DNA of 64,000 bases from Streptomyces maremycinicus (GTDB lineage Bacteria; Actinomycetota; Actinomycetes; Streptomycetales; Streptomycetaceae): assembly GCF_001184025.1 (NCBI RefSeq), contig NZ_BBYG01000009.1:186001-250000 (forward strand), read 5' to 3'. This document shows, in pieces, positions 25,978 to 38,275 of this stretch (position 1 is its first letter; each line of letters starts with the position of its first letter). The position numbers and the translations under genes are program-made. The notes below the pieces were generated by a model. The model was not told where the DNA came from. It worked only from the letters and a program-made list of their open reading frames with translations, and searched no databases.

Positions 25978-26616
25978 ATGAGCACCAGGACCGGACCCCA
26001 GCACTTCCCCGGAGCCAATCGCGACCACTGGTACCAGGACGACTTCGGCGGTGACCGCATGGAGGTCAACGTCGTCGTCCTGCACACCACCGAGGGGCGT
26101 TCGCTGCCCGACTACCAGGGCGGCTCCGCCGCACCCAACCTGACGGCCGTGCCGGACCTCGCCGCCAGGAAGCTGAAGTGGTACCAGCACTTCGAGATCG
26201 ACGTCTCCTCGCGCGCGCTGGTCAACAAGCGCGGCGGCGTCGAGACGAACACGCTGAACGTCTGCCAGGTGGAGCTCGTCGGCACCTGCGCCCCCGACAT
26301 CCACGCCAAGTGGAAGGCCCGCGACCAGGCCCACATCTACTGGCCCAAGGCGCCGGAGTGGGCGCTGCGCGCCGTCGCCGAGTACCTGGCGTGGATGAAC
26401 ATCCACCACCGGGTCCCGCTGCGGGGACCGGCACTCTGGCCCGCCTACCCCAAGTCCGCCGGGAACGGGGGCGGTCAGCGGATGAGCGGGGACCGGTGGA
26501 ACGCGTTCAAGGGGGTGTGCGGGCACATGCACGTACCGGAGAACACGCACGGCGACCCGGGGGCGATCGACTTCGAGGCACTGCTCGGCTTCGCGAAGGC
26601 GGCGGTCCAGGACTGA
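25978..26616 (+). CDS. N-acetylmuramoyl-L-alanine amidase-like protein (Amidase_2 / endolysin type)
   Basis: A 212-aa protein with an Amidase_2/PGRP-like domain. The first zinc ligand is in VNVVVLHTTEG (His36). The C-terminal cluster GHMHVPENTHGDPGAID (His183, His185, His191) strongly resembles actinophage endolysins. Trp/Tyr-rich segments (KWYQHFEIDVSSRALVNK) line the groove. No signal peptide or cell-wall-binding repeats are present, so secretion would need a holin or another route, and an intracellular or phage-derived role is possible. There is no phage gene around it. Start 25978 was preferred over a longer reading lacking similarity; its ribosome binding site is weak. Confidence 0.8.
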   Translation: MSTRTGPQHFPGANRDHWYQDDFGGDRMEVNVVVLHTTEGRSLPDYQGGSAAPNLTAVPDLAARKLKWYQHFEIDVSSRALVNKRGGVETNTLNVCQVELVGTCAPDIHAKWKARDQAHIYWPKAPEWALRAVAEYLAWMNIHHRVPLRGPALWPAYPKSAGNGGGQRMSGDRWNAFKGVCGHMHVPENTHGDPGAIDFEALLGFAKAAVQD

Positions 26617-26812
26617 CCTCGGCTCACGAGGCACCGGCGGCCGTCTCCGCTCCGTGGAGGCGACCGCCGGCCGGACGGGAGAGGCGGTCCGTCCGGACCG
26701 GAGACGCCGTCGGCGGACGGATGTGGCTGAATCAGCCCCCTTGTGTGAGGGCTTGCGGGATTCCCATAATCCAGCAACAGATTTGACCTGACCATGCCAG
26801 CGCGTGGACCTT

Positions 26813-26851
26813 TCTTTGCGTTGCGATCCTCGCGGCGCGATCTTTGCGTTG
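26813..26851. repeat. Direct repeat TCTTTGCGTTG upstream of the trypsin gene
   Basis: Exact 11-base copies at 26813-26823 and 26841-26851 (28-base spacing). The second runs into TTGACA. It is 40-80 bases upstream of the secreted protease start, a plausible promoter or activator-binding region. Confidence 0.5.
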
Positions 26852-26852
26852 A

Positions 26853-27677
<825 letters not shown>

Positions 27678-27726
27678 CGCACGCCGGTCCCGCGGACCGG
27701 ACGGAGTGCGTCGTACGACGTCCAGG

Positions 27727-27752
27727 GGCCCGGCGCCATCGCGCGCCGGGCC
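27727..27752 (+). terminator. Hairpin after the trypsin gene
   Basis: Stem GGCCCGGCGC / GCGCCGGGCC with 6-base loop, about 50 bases past the stop. No T-run. Confidence 0.55.
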
Positions 27753-27817
27753 TCCGGCGGCTACCGGTGCGGCTACCGGTGAGCGGCTACCGCGGGACCG
27801 GCCGGAGGCGGTACGGG

Positions 27818-27930
27818 GTACCGGCGGAACCGGATACGGGTGGGACGGGGACCTGCGGAGCCGGATACAGGCGTGACGGAGTACCCGCGGAACCCGGATA
27901 AGGGTGGGGGTACCGGCGGGACGGGACGGG
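27818..27930. repeat. Degenerate tandem repeat, about 30-32 bp, three and a half copies
   Basis: Units begin near 27818, 27850, 27881 and 27911, each with the core GCGGANCCGGATA followed by a GGG-rich run. It is non-coding, between the trypsin gene and the end of the TPM-like gene. Confidence 0.6.
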
Positions 27931-27932
27931 CG

Positions 27933-29300
27933 TCAGAAGCCGCCGCCGAAGTCGCCCCCGCCGCCGCCTCCGCCGAAGTCCCCTCCCCCACCGCCTCCGA
28001 AGCCGCCGAAGTCGCCCGGGTCGAAGTCGGCCCCGGAGACGTCGCCGCCCTCGTAGCCGCCGCCGAAGTCGCCGTAGCCGGTGCCGTAGTCGGAGGCGTA
28101 GGACGGGGCGGCCATGATGCCGCCGAGCATGGTGCCGACGAGGAGGCCGGGCAGGATGCCGCCGCCGAAGTAGCCGCCCGCCCAGGGGCCGTAGGCGGGG
28201 CCCGCCTCCCAGTACGGGCGGCGGCCGTAGTCGCTGTCGACCTCGCGGATGACCGGGTCGCGCCCGTCGGCCAGGCGGGTCGCGTCCGCCGCGCAGACCG
28301 GGACCTCACGGGTGGCCCCGCCGGGCGGGGTCCAGGTGGCGTCACCGACCGAGGGGCCGTGCCGGGGGTCGAAGAAGCAGGGCGGCCGGCGTTCGGGCAG
28401 CGGCTGTCCGGCCCGCCGGGCGCCCAGCCGGGCCAGCGAGAAGCGGCCGTCCTCCAGCGCCTCGGTGACGGCGCGGACGTCCTCGGGTCTGGCCGCCGCC
28501 GCCATGAGCGACTTCGCCTGTTCATAGGCGTCCAGGGCGCGTGCGTAGTCGGCGCGCATGGAGTCGTCCGCACCCGGCTCCGACGGGTGGAAGTCCAGCC
28601 GGTCGAGTTCCTCGCCGAAGGCCGTGATGTCCTCGTCCACGACGATCCGCAGCCGGTCGAGGGCCGCCCGCTGCTCCGCCGCGCGCCGCCGGCGGTTGCG
28701 CCGTACGAGGGTGTAGGCGCCCGCCCCGCCCGCCACCAGCACCGCGCCGGCCGTGATCAGCGCGGTGGACGAGATCCCGTCGCCGCCGGAGGAGTTCCAG
28801 CTGCTGGGCGCCGCGCCGCCCATGTTGGCCAGCGCCCGGTCGGTGAAGTCGGTCAGCTGGGTGTGGGCGTCGCTCTCCCCTTGGACGCCGGCGACCAGGT
28901 TGCGGACGGCCGTGCGGGGCAGCACCGAGGAGTCGGCGCGGGCGTCGAAGCGGTCACCGAGGCGGATCGCGTACAGGCCGGTCACGCCGGTGGCGGTGCG
29001 CAGGTCCGTGAAGAGGTCGGCCGTGGGGTAGCCGGCCGGCAGGACGGCGATGAACAGGGGTTTGTCGGCGTCCTCGATCTGCTGCTGGAGTGCGTGCGCC
29101 TCGGCCTGGGACAGTTGGCCGCTCGCCTCCGGATCGACGTAGACCGGGCTCTCGCGCAGGGCGGCGGCGATCGTCGAGACGTCGGTGGCCGCGGCGGCAC
29201 GCGGAGCGCCCGCCGTCATGACCGCCAGAGCGGTCAGGACGGCGAGCGCCAGTGCGATCAGCGGTCCGGCGAAGCTTCGGGTCGATCGAGCGACCTGCAT
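27933..29300 (-). CDS. TPM-domain-like membrane protein with glycine-rich C-terminus
   Basis: A 455-aa membrane protein. N-terminal signal/TM at residues 12-38 (PLIALALAVLTALAVMTAGA); an extracytoplasmic domain of about 130 residues with VYVDPEASGQLSQAEAHALQ and LFIAVLPAGY, resembling TPM-type domains that face the cell surface; TM2 at about 179-199 (ALITAGAVLVAGGAGAYTLV); an arginine-rich stop-transfer RRNRRRR; a cytoplasmic helical region; and a very glycine-rich tail with repeated GGGDFGG units. The function is unknown. It lies 62 bases downstream of the GH3 gene on the same strand. Confidence 0.75.
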   Translation of the reverse strand: MQVARSTRSFAGPLIALALAVLTALAVMTAGAPRAAAATDVSTIAAALRESPVYVDPEASGQLSQAEAHALQQQIEDADKPLFIAVLPAGYPTADLFTDLRTATGVTGLYAIRLGDRFDARADSSVLPRTAVRNLVAGVQGESDAHTQLTDFTDRALANMGGAAPSSWNSSGGDGISSTALITAGAVLVAGGAGAYTLVRRNRRRRAAEQRAALDRLRIVVDEDITAFGEELDRLDFHPSEPGADDSMRADYARALDAYEQAKSLMAAAARPEDVRAVTEALEDGRFSLARLGARRAGQPLPERRPPCFFDPRHGPSVGDATWTPPGGATREVPVCAADATRLADGRDPVIREVDSDYGRRPYWEAGPAYGPWAGGYFGGGILPGLLVGTMLGGIMAAPSYASDYGTGYGDFGGGYEGGDVSGADFDPGDFGGFGGGGGGDFGGGGGGGDFGGGF

Positions 29301-29362
29301 ACTTCGAAGCTACCCGAAAGCCGCTGAAAGCGGTCCATTCGGACGGGATGGGGTGACAGCCG

Positions 29363-32395
<3,033 letters not shown>

Positions 32396-32632
32396 GGAAC
32401 GTCCCTCTACTCTCGTGGTCCACTCATGACTTAGATCACGGCGTGAGTTAACTGGTGACCCGGTGCGCCGTCAAGACTTCACGCCAGAACTGGTACGGCC
32501 GCAACACCCGTCCGGATCAGGGACGTTGTTCGTTCGACAGATGAACGCGCGACCCCTTGACGCGCCCCGTCGGCCGTCATTTACTCACGCCTCGCACGCC
32601 CCCATCCCCCACCTTCGAAAGGGCGGCGCTCC

Positions 32633-34498
32633 ATGCGGAGATCCACACGCGTCCTCCGGCTGCTCCTGGCCGGTCTGCTCAGCACGGCCGGGATCAGCGC
32701 GGCGGCCGCGCCCGCACACGCGGCCGGCGAACAGGTCACGGCCTGGCTCACCACCACGGACGACGCCGGCGGGCGGCACGTGGTCCGCGGGCTCCAGGCC
32801 CAGCCCGCCTTCGCCTTCCAGGCGGGCGCCGGCGGCAGCGGCGAGAACATCACCGTCGACGAGAACACCGGCTACCAGACCTTCACCGGCGGCGGCGCGT
32901 CCTTCACGGACACCGCGGCCTGGCTGATGAACGGCAGCGGGGCGCTGTCCGCCGCGACCCGGGAGGCGACCCTGCGCAAGCTGTTCTCGCCGACCGAGGG
33001 CATCGGGCTGTCGTTCCTGCGCAATCCGATGGGCGGCTCGGATCTCGCGCGCTTCGGCTACACCTACGACGACGTGCCGGCCGGCCAGACGGACGCCGAC
33101 CTGTCGGAGTTCACGATCGCGCACGACCTGGCGGACGTGGTGCCGCTGACCCGGCGGGCCCGGGAACTCAACCCGGCGCTGACGGTGATGGCGTCGCCGT
33201 GGACGGCGCCCGCCTGGATGAAGGACAGCGGGCAGCTCAACGGGGGCTGGCTGAAGGCGGAGAACTACGGGGCCTACGCCTCGTACTTCGTGAAGTACCT
33301 CCAGGCGTACCGGGACCAGGGCATACCGGTGGCGTACGTGACGGCGCAGAACGAGCCGACGTGCTGCTCGGGCTACCCGTCGATGAGCTGGAACGCGTCG
33401 GGGCTCGCGTACTTCACGAAGAGCGAGCTGCTGCCGAAGCTGGCGGCGGCGGGGCTGTCGACGAAGGTGCTCGCGCACGACTGGAACTGGGACACCTACG
33501 ACGCGTACGCGGCGCAGACGGTGGACGACGCGGCGGTCCGCTCGCACCCGAACTTCGGCGGGATCGCCTGGCACGGCTACGGCGGTGACGTGGCGAAGCA
33601 GACGGCGGTGCACGACCGGTACCCGCAGCTGGACGCCTTCGGCACCGAGCACTCCGGCGGCACGTGGATCGCGAACCAGCAGCGCGAGGACATGCTCGAC
33701 ATCGTCAACTACACCCGCAACTGGGCGAAGTCGGTGACGAAGTGGTCGCTGGCCGTGGACCAGAACCGGGGGCCGCACAACGGCGGCTGCGGGACGTGTG
33801 ACGGGCTGATCACCGTGCACAACGGGGACGGGGCGAGCGGGACCGTCGACTACATGATCGAGTACTACACGATGGGGCACCTGACGAAGTTCGTCCGGCC
33901 GGGCGCGCGGCGCATCGCGTCGACGGCGTCGTCGACGGTGCCGAACGTGGCCTGGCGCAACCCCGACGGCTCCAAGGCGCTGATCGCCTACAACGACGCG
34001 TCGGCCGCCCGGACGGTGACGATCAACTGGGGCGCGCAGCACGCGACGTACTCGCTGCCGGGGAAGACGTCGGCGACCTTCACCTGGTCGGGGACGCAGT
34101 CGGGCGGCGGCGCCCGGTCGGGGGCCTTCACCGGTCTGGCGGGCAAGTGCCTGGACGTGGCCGGTGGTTCGAGCGCCAACGGGACGGCGGTGCAGCTGTA
34201 CGACTGCAACGGCTCGACGGCTCAGCGGTGGACCGTGCAGACGGACGGCTCCGTCCAGGCACTCGGCAAGTGCCTGGACGTGACCTCGGCGTCGACGGCG
34301 GACGGGGCGAAGGTGCAGCTGTACGACTGCAACGGGACCGGTGCCCAGCGGTGGTCGTACGACACGGCCACCGGTGATGTCGTGAACACCGCGGCGAACA
34401 AGTGCCTCGACGTCACGGACAACTCGTCGGCGAACGGGGCACGGGCGCAGATCTGGGCGTGCACGGGCGCCGCCAACCAGAAATGGCAACTGCGGTAG
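32633..34498 (+). CDS. Secreted glycoside hydrolase family 30 enzyme with ricin-type lectin domain
   Basis: Secreted 621-aa enzyme of the glucosylceramidase / endo-beta-1,6-glucanase family GH30. Signal peptide 1-31 (ending AHA-AGE). In the TIM barrel the acid/base is Glu241 in YVTAQNEPT and the nucleophile is Glu339 in FGTEHSGG. After a Gly/Ser linker (about 485-493) comes a ricin B-type beta-trefoil (about 494-621) with three QxW-type repeats (AQRWTV, AQRWSY, NQKWQL) and repeated KCLDV segments. Beta-1,6-glucan of fungal walls is a likely substrate; activity on other beta-glucosides cannot be excluded. It is divergent from the GH3 gene, 237 bases away. Confidence 0.9.
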   Translation: MRRSTRVLRLLLAGLLSTAGISAAAAPAHAAGEQVTAWLTTTDDAGGRHVVRGLQAQPAFAFQAGAGGSGENITVDENTGYQTFTGGGASFTDTAAWLMNGSGALSAATREATLRKLFSPTEGIGLSFLRNPMGGSDLARFGYTYDDVPAGQTDADLSEFTIAHDLADVVPLTRRARELNPALTVMASPWTAPAWMKDSGQLNGGWLKAENYGAYASYFVKYLQAYRDQGIPVAYVTAQNEPTCCSGYPSMSWNASGLAYFTKSELLPKLAAAGLSTKVLAHDWNWDTYDAYAAQTVDDAAVRSHPNFGGIAWHGYGGDVAKQTAVHDRYPQLDAFGTEHSGGTWIANQQREDMLDIVNYTRNWAKSVTKWSLAVDQNRGPHNGGCGTCDGLITVHNGDGASGTVDYMIEYYTMGHLTKFVRPGARRIASTASSTVPNVAWRNPDGSKALIAYNDASAARTVTINWGAQHATYSLPGKTSATFTWSGTQSGGGARSGAFTGLAGKCLDVAGGSSANGTAVQLYDCNGSTAQRWTVQTDGSVQALGKCLDVTSASTADGAKVQLYDCNGTGAQRWSYDTATGDVVNTAANKCLDVTDNSSANGARAQIWACTGAANQKWQLR

Positions 34499-34525
34499 GT
34501 CCGGGCCGTCGGCCGGGTGGGGGGG

Positions 34526-34554
34526 CCTCGGCGAGTCCGAGCGGCTCGCCGAGG
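34526..34554. terminator. Hairpin between the GH30 gene and cimA (convergent)
   Basis: Stem CCTCGGCGAG / CTCGCCGAGG with 9-base loop. It sits between two convergent stops 74 bases apart. Confidence 0.6.
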
Positions 34555-34572
34555 ACTCCCGCCGAGTGCCGC

Positions 34573-36177
34573 CTACTCGGCGGGCTCCACCTTGGCCCGC
34601 AGCAGCCCGTACGTGTAGGCGTCCTCCAGGGCCTGCCAGGAGGCGGCGATCACGTTCTCCGCGACGCCCACCGTGGACCACTCGCCCGTGCCGTCCGTCG
34701 TGGAGATCAGGACGCGGGTGGTGGACTGGGTGCCGTGGACGCCCTCCAGGATGCGGACCTTGTAGTCGACCAGGTCGAGCTTGGCCAGCTGGGGGTAGAT
34801 CTTCTCCAGTGCCACGCGCAGGGCGCGGTCCAGGGCGTTGACCGGGCCGTTGCCCTCCGCCGTCGCGACGATGCGCTCGCCCTTGGCCCACAGCTTGACC
34901 GTGGCCTCGTTGGCGTGGGTGCCGTCGGGGCGGTCCTCGACGATGGCCCGCCAGGACTCGACCTCGAAGTACTTCAGCGGCTTGCCCTCGACCTCGGCCC
35001 GCAGCAGCAGTTCGAAGGAGGCGTCGGCCGCTTCGTAGGTGTAGCCCTTGAGCTCGCGTTCCTTGACCCGCTCCACGACCCGGCCGACCACTTCGCGGTC
35101 GCCGCCGAGGTCGACGCCGAGCTCCTTGCCCTTCAGCTCGACGGACGCGCGTCCGGCCATGTCCGACACCAGCATCCGCATGGTGTTGCCGACCTGCTCG
35201 GGGTCGATGTGCTGGTAGAGGTCCGGGTCGACCTTGATGGCCGAGGCGTGCAGGCCGGCCTTGTGGGCGAAGGCCGAGACTCCCACGTACGGCTGGTGCG
35301 TGGACGGCGTCAGGTTGACGACCTCGGCGATCGCGTGCGAGATGCGGGTCATCTCCCGCAGCCGGCCCTCGGGCAGGACCTGCTTGCCGTACTTCAGCTC
35401 CAGGGCCGCGACCACCGGGAAGAGGTTCGCGTTGCCGACCCGCTCGCCGTAGCCGTTGGCCGTGCACTGGACGTGCGTCGCGCCCGCGTCCACCGCGGCC
35501 AGGGTGTTGGCCACCGCGCAGCCGGTGTCGTCCTGGGCGTGGATGCCGAGCCGGGCGCCGGTGTCGGCGAGGACCGTGGAGACGACCGCCTGGATCTGCG
35601 CGGGGAGCATGCCGCCGTTGGTGTCGCAGAGGACGACCACGTCCGCGCCGGCCTCGGAGGCCGCCCGGACGACCGCCTTGGCGTATTCCGGGTTGGCGCG
35701 GTAGCCGTCGAAGAAGTGCTCGCAGTCGACGAAGACCCGGCGGCCCTGCTCCTTCAGGAAGGACACCGTGTCGCTCACCATCGCCAGGTTCTCGTCCAGC
35801 GTGGTGCGCAGGGCCAGCTCGACATGCCGGTCGTGGGACTTCGCGACCAGCGTGATCACCCCGGCGCCCGACTCCAGCAGCGCCCTGACCTGCGGGTCCT
35901 CGGCGGCCTTCGCGCCTGCCCGGCGGGTGGCGCCGAAGGCGACCAGCTGGGCGTGCTTGAAGCCGATCTCCTCCTGGGCGCGGGCGAAGAACTCGGTGTC
36001 CCGCGGGTTGGCGCCGGGCCAGCCGCCCTCGATGAAGCCCACGCCGAAGTCGTCCAGGTGCCGGGCGATGGCCAGCTTGTCGGCGACGGTGAGGTTGATG
36101 CCCTCCCGCTGCGCGCCGTCGCGCAGGGTGGTGTCGAAGACGTGGAACGAGTCGTCGGGTTCGCTGGTTGCGGTCAT
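34573..36177 (-). CDS. cimA: (R)-citramalate synthase, LeuA-like
   Basis: Condenses pyruvate and acetyl-CoA to citramalate, the entry to threonine-independent isoleucine synthesis. The 534-aa protein has the TIM-barrel signature HVFDTTLRDGAQREGINLTV, GFIEGGWPGANPRDTEF (a Gly-Trp-Pro segment typical of citramalate synthase and unlike isopropylmalate synthase), the metal ligands in GIHAQDDTGCAVANT, and the C-terminal regulatory domain. It was often annotated leuA2. Start ATG 36177 has AGGAG ten bases upstream; the longer in-frame extension is leader RNA. Downstream steps LeuCD, LeuB, IlvBN, IlvC and IlvE are all in this window. The 5' leader contains an isoleucine attenuator. Confidence 0.88.
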   Translation of the reverse strand: MTATSEPDDSFHVFDTTLRDGAQREGINLTVADKLAIARHLDDFGVGFIEGGWPGANPRDTEFFARAQEEIGFKHAQLVAFGATRRAGAKAAEDPQVRALLESGAGVITLVAKSHDRHVELALRTTLDENLAMVSDTVSFLKEQGRRVFVDCEHFFDGYRANPEYAKAVVRAASEAGADVVVLCDTNGGMLPAQIQAVVSTVLADTGARLGIHAQDDTGCAVANTLAAVDAGATHVQCTANGYGERVGNANLFPVVAALELKYGKQVLPEGRLREMTRISHAIAEVVNLTPSTHQPYVGVSAFAHKAGLHASAIKVDPDLYQHIDPEQVGNTMRMLVSDMAGRASVELKGKELGVDLGGDREVVGRVVERVKERELKGYTYEAADASFELLLRAEVEGKPLKYFEVESWRAIVEDRPDGTHANEATVKLWAKGERIVATAEGNGPVNALDRALRVALEKIYPQLAKLDLVDYKVRILEGVHGTQSTTRVLISTTDGTGEWSTVGVAENVIAASWQALEDAYTYGLLRAKVEPAE

Positions 36178-36287
36178 GGTCTGAAGGCTCCTGTGTCGGA
36201 TCTCGGTCGTTACCGGAATGACCGGCTCCACCACCCCCCATGCTCCCTCGCGCTCTCGCTCCCGGCTGTGGGTGGGCCAGAAAAGCG

Positions 36288-36312
36288 AAAAACCCCTCGC
36301 GGGTGCGAGAGG
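36288..36312 (-). terminator. Attenuator terminator upstream of cimA
   Basis: On the minus strand: CCTCTCGC-ACCC-GCGAGGGG followed by TTTTT, an 8-bp stem with one G-U pair. It lies 55 bases after the leader-peptide stop and 110 bases before cimA, so premature termination would cut off cimA. Confidence 0.8.
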
Positions 36313-36367
36313 TCTGCGCGCGGGTCGAGGACGACGGTGGCCGCTCGTACCTGGTCGTACGGAGCGG

Positions 36368-36403
36368 TCACTGCGGACCGGCGCGCCTGCTGCCAATAAT
36401 CAT
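36368..36403 (-). CDS. Leader peptide of the cimA attenuator (MIIGSRRAGPQ)
   Basis: An 11-codon ORF beginning ATG-ATT-ATT: two consecutive isoleucine codons, both the ATT codon that is rare in this GC-rich genome. The TGA stop is 55 bases upstream of the terminator hairpin. Ribosome stalling at the Ile codons when charged tRNA-Ile is scarce would be expected to favour read-through into cimA. No clear Shine-Dalgarno is visible, so it may be translated as a leaderless message. Function is inferred from arrangement. Confidence 0.65.
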   Translation of the reverse strand: MIIGSRRAGPQ

Positions 36404-36481
36404 GGCGAACGAGAGCACGGCCGCAGTCTGGCACATACCGTCCGTTTGCTCACCGGGCGTCTCAGGATGCGAACAGCGCGT

Positions 36482-36596
36482 TCTCACGGGTCGGCGCTCT
36501 CACGCGTCGCGGGCACTCTCACGCGTCGGCGCTCTCAAGAGCCGGCGCTCTCACGGGCCGGCGCTCTCACGGGCCAGCGCTCTCACGGGCCGGCGA
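36482..36596. repeat. Seven tandem copies of a 16-bp unit, TCTCACGGGCCGGCGC
   Basis: Six units are 16 bases and one is 19 (36498-36516). The last copy covers the final codons and stop of the tetR gene (stop within CTCACGG at 36583-36585), so one repeat phase supplies its end. The remaining bases to cimA (36178-36480) hold the attenuator and leader only. Confidence 0.85.
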
Positions 36597-37197
36597 GAAG
36601 GCTCTCCGCCAGGAACTCCCGGACGTGCCCGAGGACCTGCTCCCGGCCCGTGCCGCGCAGGCCGATGGCGACATGGATGGAGAAGCCGTCGAGCAGGGCG
36701 CGCAGCCGGGCCGCGAACCGGTCGGGGTCCACGCCCCGGAACTCGCCGCGCGAGACCCCTTCGGCCAGCAGCGCCACCAGGTCGCGGTGCCAGGCTCCCT
36801 CGATGGCCGCCTGGCGGTCCCGGGCGGCCGCGTCGACGGCGGCGCTCTGCGAGCGGTTCCAGACCTCCAGCCAGAGCGTCCAGTGCGGGTCCCGGTGGCC
36901 GTCGGGGACGTACAGGCCGACATAGGCGTCCAGCCGCTCACGGGCGGGGGCGGCGCGGGCCAGCAGCCGGGCGCGCTCGGCGCCGAGCCGTCCCTCGCTC
37001 CACTCCAGGGTGCGCAGCAGCAGCTCGTCCTTGGAGTGGAAGTAGTAGAGGAGGTGGCCGCTGCTCATCCCGACCTCGCGGCCGAGCGCCGCCATGGTGA
37101 GCTTCTCCAGACCGCGCTCGGCGATCATCTCCATGGCGGCGGCCAGGACGTCCTCGCGGGGCGGCGCGTTCCTGCGTCCCCGTGCCGCTCCGGCCAT
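36583..37197 (-). CDS. TetR-family regulator at the end of the urease-agmatine deiminase operon
   Basis: A 204-aa TetR regulator. The HTH lies at about residues 12-60: DVLAAAMEMIAERGLEKLTM, AALGREVGMSSGHLLYYFHS, KDELL. The C-terminal ligand domain is helical with WLEVWNRSQS. It follows aguA by 31 bases on the same strand, so it is probably the operon's own regulator, binding the palindrome upstream of ureAB. ATG 37197 has GGGAG upstream; a 25-residue longer reading is unlikely. The C-terminus lies in a tandem repeat, so its last residues may vary between strains. The inducer might be agmatine or a related guanidine compound (inference). Confidence 0.88.
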   Translation of the reverse strand: MAGAARGRRNAPPREDVLAAAMEMIAERGLEKLTMAALGREVGMSSGHLLYYFHSKDELLLRTLEWSEGRLGAERARLLARAAPARERLDAYVGLYVPDGHRDPHWTLWLEVWNRSQSAAVDAAARDRQAAIEGAWHRDLVALLAEGVSRGEFRGVDPDRFAARLRALLDGFSIHVAIGLRGTGREQVLGHVREFLAESLLAGP

Positions 37198-37228
37198 GCC
37201 CGGCTCCCCCGTGTCTCGTTCCCGGATC

Positions 37229-38266
37229 TCAGACCCTCGGCTGCTGCTGGGTGATGCAGTGGATGCCACCACCGCCGGAGAAGATCGTACGGGCGTCCAC
37301 CAACGAGACCGTGCGGTGCGGGAACAGGCGACGGAAGACGCCCGCCGCGAGTTCGTCGCGCGGGTCGCCGAAGGCGCAGAGCACGACGCCGCCGTTGCAG
37401 AGGTAGTGGTTGATGTACGAGTAGTCCGCCCAGTGGCCGTCGGCCTCCAGGACGGTCGGGGCGGTGACCTCGACGACCTCCAGACGGCGGCCCCGCGCGT
37501 CGGTCTGCCCCCGCAGCAGCCCGATGACCTCCTTCGTCACCTCGTGGTCGGGGTGGGCCGGGTCGGGCTGGTGGTGGGCGACGACGACCCCGGGACGGGC
37601 GAAGGCGGCGACGATGTCGACGTGGCCGAGGGTGCCGAAGCCGTGCGGAGGGTAGTCGCCGGTGAGCCCGCGGGGCAGCCAGATCGCCTTGCGGGTGCCG
37701 AGCATGGCGTGGATCTCCGCCTCGACCCGCTCCCGCGTCCACCCCGGATTGCGCTCCGGGCCGAGCTGGACCGTCTCCGTCAGCAGGACCGTGCCCTCGC
37801 CGTCGACGTGGATCGCGCCGCCCTCGTTGACCAGCTTCGAGGCGTACGTCCGCGCCCCCGCGAGGTCCGAGACATGTGCGGCGATCTTCGCGTCGTGCTC
37901 CCAGCGGGCCCAGCCCTGGGCGCCCCAGCCGTTGAACGTCCAGTCGACGGCGGCGAGCCGCCCGTCCGCGGCGGTCAGGAAGGTGGGGCCGATGTCCCGC
38001 ATCCAGGCGTCGTCGAGGTCGCGCTCGACCGTGTCGACGTCCGGCCCGAGCAGGGCACGGGCGTCCGCCGACTGCCCGGGGCCGCACACCACCGTCACCG
38101 GCTCGAAGCGGCGGACCGCGCGGGCGACCGAGGCCCAGGCGGCCCGGGCCGCGGTCAGGTCGTCGGGGTCGTCGAAGGTGGGGTTGGGGCCGGGCCAGGC
38201 CATCCAGGTGCGCTCGTGCGGGGCCCACTCGGCGGGCATGCGGAAGCCGTCGGCGGCAGCAGACAT
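37229..38266 (-). CDS. aguA: Agmatine deiminase
   Basis: Hydrolyses agmatine to N-carbamoylputrescine and ammonia. The 345-aa protein is of the peptidyl-arginine/agmatine deiminase family: N-terminal MPAEWAPHERTWMAWPG, substrate-binding DAWMRDIGPTF, NEGGAIHVDGEGT, GHVDIVAAFARPG, and the catalytic Cys337 in GGGGIHCITQQQP. All key residues are intact. It starts nine bases after ureC, so it is in the urease operon. N-carbamoylputrescine amidase (AguB), the usual next enzyme, is not adjacent. A role in agmatine or arginine nitrogen use is likely. Confidence 0.93.
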   Translation of the reverse strand: MSAAADGFRMPAEWAPHERTWMAWPGPNPTFDDPDDLTAARAAWASVARAVRRFEPVTVVCGPGQSADARALLGPDVDTVERDLDDAWMRDIGPTFLTAADGRLAAVDWTFNGWGAQGWARWEHDAKIAAHVSDLAGARTYASKLVNEGGAIHVDGEGTVLLTETVQLGPERNPGWTRERVEAEIHAMLGTRKAIWLPRGLTGDYPPHGFGTLGHVDIVAAFARPGVVVAHHQPDPAHPDHEVTKEVIGLLRGQTDARGRRLEVVEVTAPTVLEADGHWADYSYINHYLCNGGVVLCAFGDPRDELAAGVFRRLFPHRTVSLVDARTIFSGGGGIHCITQQQPRV

Positions 38267-38275
38267 CAGCGGTCC

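Noticed and set aside
32520..32550. Operator between the GH3 and GH30 genes (GTTC...GAAC)
   Set aside because: Only four outer base pairs are symmetric; too weak to call.
36300..36396. N-terminal extension of CimA read through the leader
   Set aside because: The extra residues are low-complexity and the segment contains the attenuator hairpin and leader ORF; the ATG at 36177 has a ribosome binding site.
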